A DNA stretch of 58,272 bases from Woeseiaceae bacterium (GTDB lineage Bacteria; Pseudomonadota; Gammaproteobacteria; Steroidobacterales; Woeseiaceae), in assembly GCA_013001045.1 (NCBI GenBank), contig JABDNG010000123.1, forward strand, positions 1 to 58,272, given 5' to 3'. The first letter of the stretch is position 1. Every line of letters begins with the position of its first letter. Below are positions 18,594 through 27,248 of the stretch, one piece after another. Under the pieces are notes generated by a model. That model was not told the origin of the DNA and did not search any database. It saw only the letters and a list, made by a program, of their open reading frames with translations. A program made the translations under genes and the position numbers.

Positions 18594-18637
18594 GTCACTG
18601 AATTATATGTGAAATTCGTCACGGTTTTCGATTTCAT
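18594..18637. repeat. Conserved regulatory block, copy 2
   Basis: This is the second copy of the block at 12717: GTCAC (18594-18598), nine bases, then a 30-base core (18608-18637) with 27 matches. Within it TGAAAT and ATTTCA are inverted repeats, and GTGA-N6-TCAC forms another dyad. It ends 10 bases before a sigma-54-like promoter. Confidence 0.6.
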
Positions 18638-18646
18638 GTTGGGCGT

Positions 18647-18662
18647 TGGGCAATACTTTGCT
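18647..18662 (+). promoter_or_regulatory. Sigma-54-like promoter of the wza-like gene
   Basis: The sequence TGGGCAATACTTTGCT has GG (18648-18649) and GC (18660-18661) separated by exactly 10 bases, the invariant sigma-54 spacing, with a good TTTGCT -12 element. Transcription would start near 18672. This is downstream of an in-frame ATG at 18665 and so supports ATG 18764 as the start. Confidence 0.6.
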
Positions 18663-18763
18663 GCATGAGCCAGTCCAACCCGTCAAAAGCTGTTTTCACT
18701 TCCTGCAAAGGTTTATACTTCGGGGCCCTGGCACTCAATATTGCAGCAAGAGATCCTGACACG

Positions 18764-19345
18764 ATGAAAAAACGAGCTAAATTGTACGTCATAGCCACAC
18801 TCGGAATCGCGTTTCTGACAAGCTTTGGCGAGGGCATTGCCCAGGATTCGAGTGTATCGAGAGCCAGCTACAAGATATTGCCTGGCGATGTCTTGCAGGT
18901 ATCCGTCTGGAAAGAGCCTGATTTGCAGCTTGAGTTGCTCGTACGGCCTGACAACGCAGTCTCGTTTCCTCTCGCTGGCGAAATTTCGACCCACAATCGA
19001 TCCGTTTCGGACCTGCAGGCCGAATTGACAAGGCGCCTGGCTCGCTACATCGCTGACCCGGTTGTGACCGTATCTGTCAAAGAGGTATTGGGCAATAAGG
19101 TCTATGTAATCGGCCAGGTGAAAGAGCCGGGGGCTTTCGTCGTCAACCCGCAGGTCGACGTATTGCAAGCGCTTGCCATGGCAGGTGGTGCCACGCCGTT
19201 TGCGGATCTTGACAACATCAGGATCTTGCGTCGTAAAAACTCAATCCAGACCGCGTTGTCATTCGACTACAAAGATGTCATTCGCGGACGTGATCTTTCT
19301 CAAAACGTGATGTTGGAGAGCGGCGATGTTGTCGTCGTACCCTGA
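18764..19345 (+). CDS. Wza-like polysaccharide export protein
   Basis: The 193-residue protein starts at ATG 18764 with a signal peptide (MKKRAKLYVIATLGIAFLTSFGEGIAQ). No lipobox cysteine is visible. Then come the Poly_export domain (ASYKILPGDVLQVSVWKEP) and a SLBB-type segment (KVYVIGQVKEPGAFVVNPQVD). It lacks the extra SLBB repeats and long C-terminal helix of E. coli Wza, so it belongs to the short export-protein type found in exosortase-linked EPS loci. It probably forms the periplasmic/outer-membrane part of the export channel. The frame is open upstream to 18665, but that ATG lies before the predicted transcription start. Confidence 0.85.
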   Translation: MKKRAKLYVIATLGIAFLTSFGEGIAQDSSVSRASYKILPGDVLQVSVWKEPDLQLELLVRPDNAVSFPLAGEISTHNRSVSDLQAELTRRLARYIADPVVTVSVKEVLGNKVYVIGQVKEPGAFVVNPQVDVLQALAMAGGATPFADLDNIRILRRKNSIQTALSFDYKDVIRGRDLSQNVMLESGDVVVVP

Positions 19346-19401
19346 TCCAATTTATTGAAGATCAACCGATCGTCGCACAGCACTGCCAATACTAACTAAA
19401 T

Positions 19402-20241
19402 TCAATAGTATCCGTACGCGTTGTCGCTGGTGCTCTCGTCGCATCTGTTAACCACGACACCGAGCATGTTTGTCTCCGCCAGCAAGCCCATCGTCTTTTG
19501 GAGTAATACTCGGTCCGTCTGACCCTGTGCGACTACAAGCAGTACAGCGTCGACTTGGGGGCAGAATGCCAGTACGTCGTCGTCGACCATTATCGGCGGC
19601 ATGTCAAATATGACAATTGTTCGGTCCGATTGCTGCCGAATCCATGCCAGCAATTCTTTCATCCGCGGGCCTGATAGCAAATCTGAGGCATGATCAACCG
19701 CCCCGCCGTTTGGAATGATCGAAATCCGTTTCAGACCCGATGGACTGTAGACGATATCCGGGATTTCTGCAGTCCCGTTCAAATACTCTCCAATGCCATT
19801 CTTCATTTCGCTATCGAATCCGAAGTATGTCGCGACCTTGGAGCGCTTCAAATCAAGGTCTACAAGCAATATTGATTGATTGACGTCTCGTGCAAGACTT
19901 ATAGCGAGATTCGAAGCTGTCAGTGTCTTACCCTCACCGGCACCCACGCTGGTAACTACCAATGTGCGCCATTTATGGCTGCGCATTCGCTGCAGCACTC
20001 TCGTTCTCAATACTTTGTATGCGGCGATAGCAGCACGATCTTCGAGTTCCGATACCAGACAACTCTCTTCCATAGCCTCCTTGTCCGTATGGGCGGTCTG
20101 AAATACTCGAAAAATCCCGGAGCTCGGCTCTTCCGGCTGACGCGCTTTATCAGAACTCGCATCCTGTTGCGGCCGTTGCTGGACTGGTTCGCCTCGGGAT
20201 TTTTCAATCGCCTTCTGTATGGAAGTTTGTAATTTGGACAT
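19402..20241 (-). CDS. Cytoplasmic tyrosine autokinase (BY-kinase, CpsD/Wzc-C type)
   Basis: The 279-residue protein has Walker A (SVGAGEGKT), Walker A' (ILLVDLDLKRSKV) and Walker B (TIVIFDMPPIMVDDD), the set that defines bacterial tyrosine kinases. The N-terminal ~90 residues are Q/E-rich and presumably link to the membrane partner. The tyrosine cluster is very short: the protein ends NAYGYY. In this family autophosphorylation cycles control polymer length and export. The partner is the Wzc-like co-polymerase just upstream (11 bases apart), with which it shares a promoter. It matches the separate autokinase found in exosortase-linked loci. Confidence 0.9.
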   Translation of the reverse strand: MSKLQTSIQKAIEKSRGEPVQQRPQQDASSDKARQPEEPSSGIFRVFQTAHTDKEAMEESCLVSELEDRAAIAAYKVLRTRVLQRMRSHKWRTLVVTSVGAGEGKTLTASNLAISLARDVNQSILLVDLDLKRSKVATYFGFDSEMKNGIGEYLNGTAEIPDIVYSPSGLKRISIIPNGGAVDHASDLLSGPRMKELLAWIRQQSDRTIVIFDMPPIMVDDDVLAFCPQVDAVLLVVAQGQTDRVLLQKTMGLLAETNMLGVVVNRCDESTSDNAYGYY

Positions 20242-20252
20242 TTAATAAGGCC

Positions 20253-21899
20253 TTAGGTGAAATAGAACAAGACGATGGCCGCTATAAGGAATATCGTCGT
20301 CCCTCTGATCAGGTTCGCTCGCCGCTGGCGCGTCTTTATCGTCAATGAATTTTCAATTACAGGAATGGTCGCCAATGGCACCATATCCATGGTCACGATA
20401 ACGTCTTTACTTCCACGAACGGTGCTATCGGTCATCTCGGTAAACAGCATCGAGCCGACGCCAACAGTGCCGGCCAAAAACATGCCAAGAACGAAAATAA
20501 CCGCACGAGGCGGACCGCTCGGTGATTGCGGAACGGAGGGCGCCACGATTTGAACCAGGCGGGCCGCGATATCAGTTGACTCAAGAGCCTCGCTCTGTCG
20601 TGCGATGACCGCTCGCCCCTGCAAATCGTCGAAATTTTCCTGGGCGCTCTGAAGTCGACGGGCTATCGCCTGAAATTCGCCTTCGACTTGCGGTGTGCGA
20701 GTCAGTCGGTCTTCGTATTCCGCGATCTTCTGGCGCAGTGCCGGTTGGCGCCTCCTCAGCTCATTCAATTGCGTATCGATAGAATTCAGTTCGGCGCGCA
20801 GTTGAATGTAACGCGGGTTCTCGAGTAACTCGGCCTGCGCCACGCCTCCACCCGGACGTCTTTTTGATTCAAGGGCTGCAAGCTCTCTCTTGTATCGAAT
20901 AACATCGGGGTGCTCACTGGAATACTTCTGTTCTGCCTCACCGAGCTTGATGCGCAGTTCAATTATTTCGAACGTGTCATTGCGCCCAGGGGTTGCGCTC
21001 GCAATCGCGTTGATTTCGCGTCGAATCTTGACCACGTCTGGATGATCCGGCCCATAATTTGCTACAAGCGTCATATATTGCTGCTCGAGCCCCGCAAGGC
21101 GGTCAGTTACTCCACTGTGTTGCCCAATTTCTTCAAGCTGAGCCTGAACGAATGCTCGCTCCTGCGAAAGCGTCCGGATGCGTGGCTGTATGTCTTCAAG
21201 GTCACGTTCCGCACGCTGAATAACCGACGTATTGAGCCCCACCAATTCTGGCAAACAACACGCATGCGTAACCTTAAAATCTGCAATCTGTTTTTCCAGA
21301 TCGAGGATATCGTTCTCCGTAATACTCATCTGTTCCTTCAAGAAGGTCGATGTTGAAGTCGCTCGTTCTGTTCGGGACAGGCGGTCTGCATCCAGAAATA
21401 ACCTGGCCAGATGTTGGGCGACTCGAAATACAAACTCAGGATCTGCGCCAACAGACGCTACTTGAACCCCTGTAATCAAATCCGCCTCACGACCACTGTT
21501 GGGTGAAATCACTTGCTGAGTCACAACCGAGACTTCGACGCTGTCGCGTATTATGTCAATTCTTTCCGATTCCGTTAATGTGTCCTCGCTCGACGGAAAG
21601 ATGGCGGCGTCGTTTGCCATAACAAGCAAATTCTCTCGCTTAAGAACTCGATCTTCCAGTTCTGCGATATATCGATCTGCATAAGCTGTAACATCAATCG
21701 GTTCCAGCGTCCGTATATTGGACCCTTCCAGATTTATGTCCATCTTGGCAAATGAAGTATATTCATCCGGCAAGAACAACGACAACATGAAGGCGACTGC
21801 AATAATAGGCAGTGCAACGACAAGTAATACGCCGAGGCGTCGTCGAAAGGCAGCAATGTAGTCGCTTGCTGTATATTCCAGGTTCGAATCCATATTCAA
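20253..21899 (-). CDS. Wzc/GumC-like polysaccharide co-polymerase (chain-length determinant)
   Basis: The 548-residue inner-membrane protein has a Wzz domain: first membrane segment about residues 20-45, then a long periplasmic part with heptad-like coiled coils (about 175-440), a second segment near 470-490, and a third at the C-terminus ending VLFYFT. It has no kinase domain; this is supplied by the next gene. It resembles the chain-length determinant of exosortase A-linked EPS loci. It should couple Wzy polymerisation to export through the Wza-like channel. A sigma-54-like promoter lies 42-56 bases upstream. Confidence 0.9.
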   Translation of the reverse strand: MNMDSNLEYTASDYIAAFRRRLGVLLVVALPIIAVAFMLSLFLPDEYTSFAKMDINLEGSNIRTLEPIDVTAYADRYIAELEDRVLKRENLLVMANDAAIFPSSEDTLTESERIDIIRDSVEVSVVTQQVISPNSGREADLITGVQVASVGADPEFVFRVAQHLARLFLDADRLSRTERATSTSTFLKEQMSITENDILDLEKQIADFKVTHACCLPELVGLNTSVIQRAERDLEDIQPRIRTLSQERAFVQAQLEEIGQHSGVTDRLAGLEQQYMTLVANYGPDHPDVVKIRREINAIASATPGRNDTFEIIELRIKLGEAEQKYSSEHPDVIRYKRELAALESKRRPGGGVAQAELLENPRYIQLRAELNSIDTQLNELRRRQPALRQKIAEYEDRLTRTPQVEGEFQAIARRLQSAQENFDDLQGRAVIARQSEALESTDIAARLVQIVAPSVPQSPSGPPRAVIFVLGMFLAGTVGVGSMLFTEMTDSTVRGSKDVIVTMDMVPLATIPVIENSLTIKTRQRRANLIRGTTIFLIAAIVLFYFT

Positions 21900-21940
21900 A
21901 ATCGTCTCGTCGTCGCGACAGCAACACGCAGAAGAATGTC

Positions 21941-21955
21941 GCTAATCGCGAGCCA
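21941..21955 (-). promoter_or_regulatory. Sigma-54-like promoter of the wzc-like gene
   Basis: On the minus strand TGGCTCGCGATTAGC has GG and GC separated by 10 bases and matches TGGCACG-N4-TTGC at all but two fixed positions. The start would fall near 21929, leaving a 30-base leader to ATG 21899. Confidence 0.55.
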
Positions 21956-22225
21956 GGAGTGTACTCCTCAGTTTGATCCGGCGAGATAGTTACGGCTTGA
22001 CGACAATATCACCGATTCGTGACACAATATTCTGCGCCATATCAGCACTATTTACAACGGCGATCCCGACACCGGGGCAAGCAGCATCATGGAGCACCGT
22101 GATATTGTGAACCGGATCGCGGATCAAAACGGAACCGTGTCACATTGAAGTTCCAAGCATTGGCAAATTCGTCAGTCCTGTGCTGAACTACCGTGCCAGA
22201 TTGTCCAGATTTGCTTCTATTTTCA

Positions 22226-22229
22226 GGAG
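22226..22229 (+). promoter_or_regulatory. Ribosome binding site deciding a GTG start
   Basis: GGAG lies 7 bases ahead of GTG 22237. This makes 22237, not the upstream GTG at 22180, the likely start of the GT2 gene. Confidence 0.65.
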
Positions 22230-22236
22230 TCCATTA

Positions 22237-23223
22237 GTGTTTATTTCTGTTGTCGTTCCATTGTATAACGAGCAGGAAAGTATCCAACTTCTCTACAGCT
22301 CGATCACCGATGCGATCAGCAACGCACTGCCCGAGTATGAAATCATTTTTGTCGACGATGGCAGCAACGACAATACCTTTCATCTTGCAAAGCAATTGGC
22401 CGCCGAAGATCCGAGATTACGAGTCCTGAAATTTCGACGAAACTACGGCCAGACGCCCGCAATGGCGGCAGGCATAGACCATGCCCGTGGCGAAGTCATC
22501 GTGACAATGGATGGCGACCTGCAAAATGACCCGCAGGACATACCTAACTTAGTTGACAAGGTCTACGAGGGATTCGACATTGTCGTCGGGTGGCGATTCA
22601 ACCGTAAAGATAAGTTGATTACTCGCAAGATTCCTTCGAGAATCGCGAACTGGCTGATTGGCAAAGTGACTGGCGTTCCAATTAAGGATAACGGGTGCTC
22701 ACTCAAAGCCTACCGCGCGGAAACAATCAAGAATATCCCTCTGTATAACGAAATGCACCGGTTCATACCGGCCATGGCGTCGATCGCCGGACCCAGACTT
22801 GCAGAAATCAAGGTCAGACACCATTCCCGGCAGTTTGGTGAGTCGAAATATGGGCTGTCACGAGTTTACAAAGTACTTCTTGACCTTATGACCATCAAGA
22901 TGGTGGGCTCATTTTCGTCAAGACCTCTTTACTGGTTTTCGATGCTTGCATTACCATTCCTTGTCGCATCAATTTTCATCATCACCGGATCACTTATTTC
23001 GGCGATGTTCGGTGGCCAAATATCCATACCCATAGCCGGATCAGGACTAATATTTTTCACCCTTGCAGCTTTCCTGATCGTCGGTGGAGCCATAGGCGAA
23101 CTGATTTATAAAACCGGAACGTTCGATGCGACGCATTATCCGCTACTTACCGCCAAAGTTAGTTCAGATGTAGATTCTGCCGATTTGCAGCTTCCAGTAA
23201 ATCAAAAAGGCCAAATAGAATGA
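22237..23223 (+). CDS. Glycosyltransferase family 2, DPM1/ArnC-like
   Basis: From GTG 22237 the 328-residue protein begins FISVVVPLYNEQES, has the first aspartate pair IFVDDGSND, the DxD motif in VTMDGDLQNDP, and NGCSLKAYR, all typical of polyprenyl-phosphate hexose transferases (Dpm1, ArnC, GtrB). Two C-terminal membrane segments (about 230-255 and 265-290) match the GtrB type. It probably loads a sugar on undecaprenyl phosphate. Its stop overlaps the next GT2 gene (ATGA), so the two are made together. The catalytic aspartates are complete here, unlike in its partner. Confidence 0.85.
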   Translation: MFISVVVPLYNEQESIQLLYSSITDAISNALPEYEIIFVDDGSNDNTFHLAKQLAAEDPRLRVLKFRRNYGQTPAMAAGIDHARGEVIVTMDGDLQNDPQDIPNLVDKVYEGFDIVVGWRFNRKDKLITRKIPSRIANWLIGKVTGVPIKDNGCSLKAYRAETIKNIPLYNEMHRFIPAMASIAGPRLAEIKVRHHSRQFGESKYGLSRVYKVLLDLMTIKMVGSFSSRPLYWFSMLALPFLVASIFIITGSLISAMFGGQISIPIAGSGLIFFTLAAFLIVGGAIGELIYKTGTFDATHYPLLTAKVSSDVDSADLQLPVNQKGQIE

Positions 23224-24161
23224 CCAGCGAAATAGATGTTTCAGCGATAGTTCCTGTCGCGCAACGAATGCAGGATATTGCGGAACTTGCGGAAGAATAC
23301 ATTGCAGCTCTTGACGCGACAGGAAGAAGCTTCGAGATTCTGTTCATCATCGATGGCGACAAGCCCGCAGCATTCGATTCATTGCGGGAGATGGCTGAGT
23401 CAGACAAGCGAATTCGCCTCGTTAAGTTTGCAAAGGCATTCGGTGAGGCGACTGCGGTGTCCGCCGGGTTCCGCCTCTCAAAAGGTCGGGTGATTCTTAC
23501 TTTGCCGGCTTATTACCAGGTTGAACCCGAATCGATAACGTCGCTTATCGACGACCTGGACGATTGCGATATGGCCATCGCTCGCCGATCGCCCAGATCG
23601 CGCAAATCCACCTTCGAAGTTTTTCGACGCAGACTGTTTCACTGGCTAATAAAAGTATCGAGTGGCGAAAGTTTCTCGGATTTAGGCTGCGCTGCACGAG
23701 CGATGCGCCGCGAGGTACTGGACGAGACACCTTTGTACGGTGAACAGCATAGTTTTCTGCCAATCCTGGCTTCCAAACAAGGTTTTCGAGTAAGAGAAGT
23801 ACCGCTCGCACAATCCACGCGTGACTACTTTGAAGGGCGATACAGTGCAAAATCCTACCTGCATCGCATTCTTGATATTTTTTCCGTGGTTTTTCTGGTG
23901 CGATTCACTAAAAAGCCGATACGGTTCTTCGGCATGATAGGCAGCATCACCTTCTTGTTTGGTGGTTTGGTCCTTACCTATATCGTTATTCAGCGCTTGT
24001 TCTTCGGTGTCGGGCTGGCCGATCGACCGGCGCTCCTGGTCAGCAGCCTCCTTACCGTTCTTGGTTTACAAATCTTTGCACTCGGCCTGCTCGGCGAACT
24101 TATTATTTTCACGCACGCGCGGGAAATAAAGGAGTACACGATCGAAAAGATCGTGAACTGA
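23220..24161 (+). CDS. Degenerate GT2 paralogue lacking the DxD motif
   Basis: The 313-residue protein has the same layout as the previous gene: GT-A domain, DLGCAARAMRREV where the partner has NGCSLKAYR, and two C-terminal membrane segments (235-257 and 268-290). At the position of TMDGDLQNDP it reads TLPAYYQVEP, so the metal-binding aspartates are gone, and the first aspartate pair is weakened (FIIDGDKP). It is therefore probably inactive as a metal-dependent transferase, or uses another mechanism. The four-base overlap and similar membrane topology suggest it forms a complex with, or regulates, the active partner. Confidence 0.75.
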   Translation: MTSEIDVSAIVPVAQRMQDIAELAEEYIAALDATGRSFEILFIIDGDKPAAFDSLREMAESDKRIRLVKFAKAFGEATAVSAGFRLSKGRVILTLPAYYQVEPESITSLIDDLDDCDMAIARRSPRSRKSTFEVFRRRLFHWLIKVSSGESFSDLGCAARAMRREVLDETPLYGEQHSFLPILASKQGFRVREVPLAQSTRDYFEGRYSAKSYLHRILDIFSVVFLVRFTKKPIRFFGMIGSITFLFGGLVLTYIVIQRLFFGVGLADRPALLVSSLLTVLGLQIFALGLLGELIIFTHAREIKEYTIEKIVN

Positions 24162-24166
24162 TCGCG

Positions 24167-24937
24167 CTAGCTGTCGGGCCGAGACCTGCCGCGTCCTAGA
24201 GCCCGGCGTCCCAGCTCGGCAATCAGCATCCCGGCAAACGCGGAATTGGTCGTGAAGTAACGCATGAACATCCTTCTCGGCTCCTGGATCACCCGGTAAA
24301 GCCACTCGAGGCCGATTTTTTGCATCCATGCGGGCGCACGGTCTACTTTACCGGCCACGATATCGAACGTCCCGCCAACGCCCATCGCGAATTTCACGCC
24401 CAGCTCTTCACCCCACCGGTCGATAAACTGCTCTTTCATCGGCGTCGAGAAACCGGCAAACAAGAGGTCCGCCCCGGAATCGCGAATACGGTCGACGACC
24501 GTCGCCTCATCGTCCCAGAAATAACCGTGATGGTGGCCGGCAATGTTCAGCCGCGGATATTGCCGACGAATATTCTGGACGGTGACTTCGAGAACCTCCG
24601 ACCTGGCACCCAGGAAATAGACACTTCTGCCACTCGCTTCGGACTGCGCGAGAAGCTCATGAAAAAGATCGATTCCTGTAACGCGCTCGGGGATCGAGAA
24701 CCCAAGAATGCGCCCACCAAACATGACACCAGCGCCGTCGATATTGACGATATCGCAGCCTTCGATCGCCGCACGCAATTCATGATCGCGCTGCATTTTG
24801 ACCAGCTTGGCGACGTTCACGACGACATGCTGGGTAAACAGCCCCTGCCGAAGCCGGCGCTCGATTTCCTCGACGGTACGCCGCATCGTCCACGCGTGCA
24901 TACGAACGCCAAACAGGCAAATCGTGTCCTCTAGCAC
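24167..24937 (-). CDS. WecG/TagA/CpsF family glycosyltransferase
   Basis: The protein matches GT26: LFGVRMHAWTM at the start, VNVAKLVKMQRD, NIDGAGVMFGGRI (the catalytic aspartate region), FLGARSEVLEV and GVGGTFDIVAGKV. Members transfer N-acetylmannosaminuronate, N-acetylmannosamine or glucosyl residues to a lipid-linked N-acetylhexosamine. The frame is open to 25087 inside the heparinase gene; GTG 24937 gives 257 residues, the usual family length, with GVR near residue 10. A TTG at 25000 is an alternative. It is next to the heparinase gene. The UDP-GlcNAc 2-epimerase at 48466 could supply ManNAc. Confidence 0.8.
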   Translation of the reverse strand: MLEDTICLFGVRMHAWTMRRTVEEIERRLRQGLFTQHVVVNVAKLVKMQRDHELRAAIEGCDIVNIDGAGVMFGGRILGFSIPERVTGIDLFHELLAQSEASGRSVYFLGARSEVLEVTVQNIRRQYPRLNIAGHHHGYFWDDEATVVDRIRDSGADLLFAGFSTPMKEQFIDRWGEELGVKFAMGVGGTFDIVAGKVDRAPAWMQKIGLEWLYRVIQEPRRMFMRYFTTNSAFAGMLIAELGRRALGRGRSRPDS

Positions 24938-24989
24938 GACGGTTTGCCGCCTGCCGTACCCGGCGCTTTCAAACTGTGCTCCCTGAGCA

Positions 24990-26966
24990 TCATTGCCCAA
25001 GCTCGCATTGTATCGTCGCCGACAGCGCTGTAATGCCCTCGATGCGATCAACAAAAAAGACGGATGTCGACGGAGTCTTGACATCAAAACGACGCGACAC
25101 CCAGCCGCCGACAGGCTCCTCAGAGCCTTGCAGGCAAATGATCTCCGTGGCGATATCGTTGGCTGTCAACCGCATCGTTATACCATGGTTTTCGGCCAAT
25201 ATTTCGGAGCCCGACATACTTACGCGACACTGTTCCGAAAAATGCCAGCAGCGGGTCGACGTATGAGCCTGGACGCATGTCAGCGTATCGACAATCTCGA
25301 TACGGGTGCCGACCCTATCAATCTGCCTTTCATGAGTGACGGGATCATCCAGTCGCCTGTAGCCGTCGTGCTCGCCAATGAAAGTCTCGTGATCGGTTTC
25401 GATTTTGAATTTCTTACACCGCGCATTCGCATGCTGCCGCCACATGAAATTTCCGGCCTGCACCGACTGGTCCTCATCGTCGATTACGACCGTATTATGC
25501 GCTCGTGTCCCCCTGAAATACCTGCGCCACTCAGGTTTGCCGTGATAGCTGTAGGTTCCAGGATCGACGAGGAATTCACGACCGGCAATCGACAGCCAGA
25601 TCGCCAGTGCGTCTGCGTGGCCATGTGCCGCGATACTCAGGTAGCCCAGCGGACCGGCGTCGATCAGCATCCGGATTTCCTTGTCGGTATCGAAACCGTC
25701 TCCGAGCAGGTAGTAGCCGCCCTCGGGATAGCGGCGCCGAACAGCAGCTCTTGGCATAGCGACCTTGCCCGATAACGCGGCCCAGCCGTTGCTACCGAGC
25801 AGAAAGCGGGTTTTGTCGTCGAGGCCGCCACTTTTTGCAGCGAAATCCGGACGCTGAAACAGTATGGCACCGGTCGCCAGCAGCGAACGGTAGGGACAAA
25901 AATCCGCAGCCTGTGACAGACGAACCGCGAAGCCGTCGTCCGCGTCGCCGATCATCGGGACGTTACCCCGCACGTCCATTATTCCGCAGACATATTCCAG
26001 CATTCGCTCGACGCTCTTCCAGTAATCGTCGGGAAACGTGATGCCGGTACCTCGACCGGCAAGCGCGGCCAGGATGAAAAAGTCCAGCACGAACTGCTGA
26101 TAAGAGACGGCCTGCTCTCTATTTACACCATCCGCGTGCGTCTGCTCATCAGCGGCATCGACAAGAAGCTGCTTTGCGTTCTCGCCCCACTTCTCGAAAT
26201 CCTCCCAGTAAGGCCAGGTGCAACTCGCGATAAAGACGCCGGCCGCTTCGCCGACCAAATGATTGTTGGCGGATGAAAACCGCGAATAATGGCCGTCAAC
26301 GAAATGCACGTGCTGGTAGATGCTTTTCAGCCATCTGTCCCGAAACAGCTTGCCATCGCCGCCCTCGAACATAGGCGAATGCGCCGCACCGATAAGCTCC
26401 CAGACCAGGCTCCAGTTGATCAGCCGAATTGCCAGCTCCAGGCCGCTGGACCAGTTTGGACCCTTCAGGTACGGGCATTGATCGAACCAGGATTCGAGCA
26501 GCGCGCGGATGCCGTGCAGGTATTTCGCGTCGCCGGTCAGCTTGAAGGCTTGTGCAACGACGACGAGGTCGAGGTGCCGATTTGGCTCCCACAGGTACTT
26601 GATGTTGCCCACCTCGGCCTGCGAGTGAACGTCGATCGACGGACCAAATCGCAACGGTGCGACAACGCCGGTCAGCGGATCGCGATTCCACTGCCGTACA
26701 GACCCTGTTTCCGGGTCCGGCAGCGCAAAGACTGAGACCTTGCCAGCGATTACGCGCTCGGCTGCCTCGATACAGCTGTCCCCGTGCAAGCTTGCCTGCG
26801 CGTACAGCCAGGTCGGCGTGCTGCGGATTGCCGGATCAGGAGGTGTTCTGGCGGTACACAGTCCCATGCGCCGTGCCTGACCCATCGCGGCATGGCCGAT
26901 TCGAGCCGAAATCTCGGGAGCCGACATGCCGGTCAGCCGGTTGACATACCAGTATAACGATTGCAT
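24990..26966 (-). CDS. Heparinase II/III-like polysaccharide lyase
   Basis: The 658-residue protein has an N-terminal alpha/alpha-toroid region (about 60-340, with SSANNHLVGEAAG and LWEPNRHLDLV) and a C-terminal beta-sandwich (about 400-650, with AAHGHADALAIWLS, FLVDPGTYSYHG and GTRAHNTVVIDDEDQS). These match heparinase II/III family proteins, whose lyases cleave uronate-containing glycans. There is no signal peptide: the protein begins MQSLYWYVNRLTG, so it seems cytoplasmic unless exported in another way. Similar proteins recur in EPS loci next to WecG-type transferases and amidotransferases. It may edit a precursor instead of degrading finished polymer. ATG 26966 is preferred to GTG 26969. 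Confidence 0.8.
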   Translation of the reverse strand: MQSLYWYVNRLTGMSAPEISARIGHAAMGQARRMGLCTARTPPDPAIRSTPTWLYAQASLHGDSCIEAAERVIAGKVSVFALPDPETGSVRQWNRDPLTGVVAPLRFGPSIDVHSQAEVGNIKYLWEPNRHLDLVVVAQAFKLTGDAKYLHGIRALLESWFDQCPYLKGPNWSSGLELAIRLINWSLVWELIGAAHSPMFEGGDGKLFRDRWLKSIYQHVHFVDGHYSRFSSANNHLVGEAAGVFIASCTWPYWEDFEKWGENAKQLLVDAADEQTHADGVNREQAVSYQQFVLDFFILAALAGRGTGITFPDDYWKSVERMLEYVCGIMDVRGNVPMIGDADDGFAVRLSQAADFCPYRSLLATGAILFQRPDFAAKSGGLDDKTRFLLGSNGWAALSGKVAMPRAAVRRRYPEGGYYLLGDGFDTDKEIRMLIDAGPLGYLSIAAHGHADALAIWLSIAGREFLVDPGTYSYHGKPEWRRYFRGTRAHNTVVIDDEDQSVQAGNFMWRQHANARCKKFKIETDHETFIGEHDGYRRLDDPVTHERQIDRVGTRIEIVDTLTCVQAHTSTRCWHFSEQCRVSMSGSEILAENHGITMRLTANDIATEIICLQGSEEPVGGWVSRRFDVKTPSTSVFFVDRIEGITALSATIQCELGQ

Positions 26967-27248
26967 CACTTTCGCCGTCGACGCATGTCGCGCGACTTAT
27001 AGGAGGTTTTGAGTTGGTCGGATTATAACCACAATGAATGCGCCCTGTTGCGATCAGGCAAAATGAAGGCTATGCCGCATTCAGTTACTGGACGCAGCTC
27101 ACATTTTCGGGATAAGCGAGCAACCCGACCTATCGAATCAATCACCGTTGCAATATGATTGCGCGATGCCCGATTCGATACGCCGCATGCTCTCTAAACG
27201 GACCCACAGGTCGTCTGCCCCCCGGCAAGCGGTCCTTTCTTTCTGAGC

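Larger units (their letters stand above)
21900..22236. other. Divergent intergenic region between wzc-like and GT2 genes
   Basis: This gap of 337 bases holds the sigma-54-like promoter of the minus-strand wzc gene. It also contains ACAATAT twice near 22000-22030, next to GTGAC-like half sites. No coding frame or RNA gene is evident. A promoter for the plus-strand GT2 pair could not be picked out. Confidence 0.5.
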
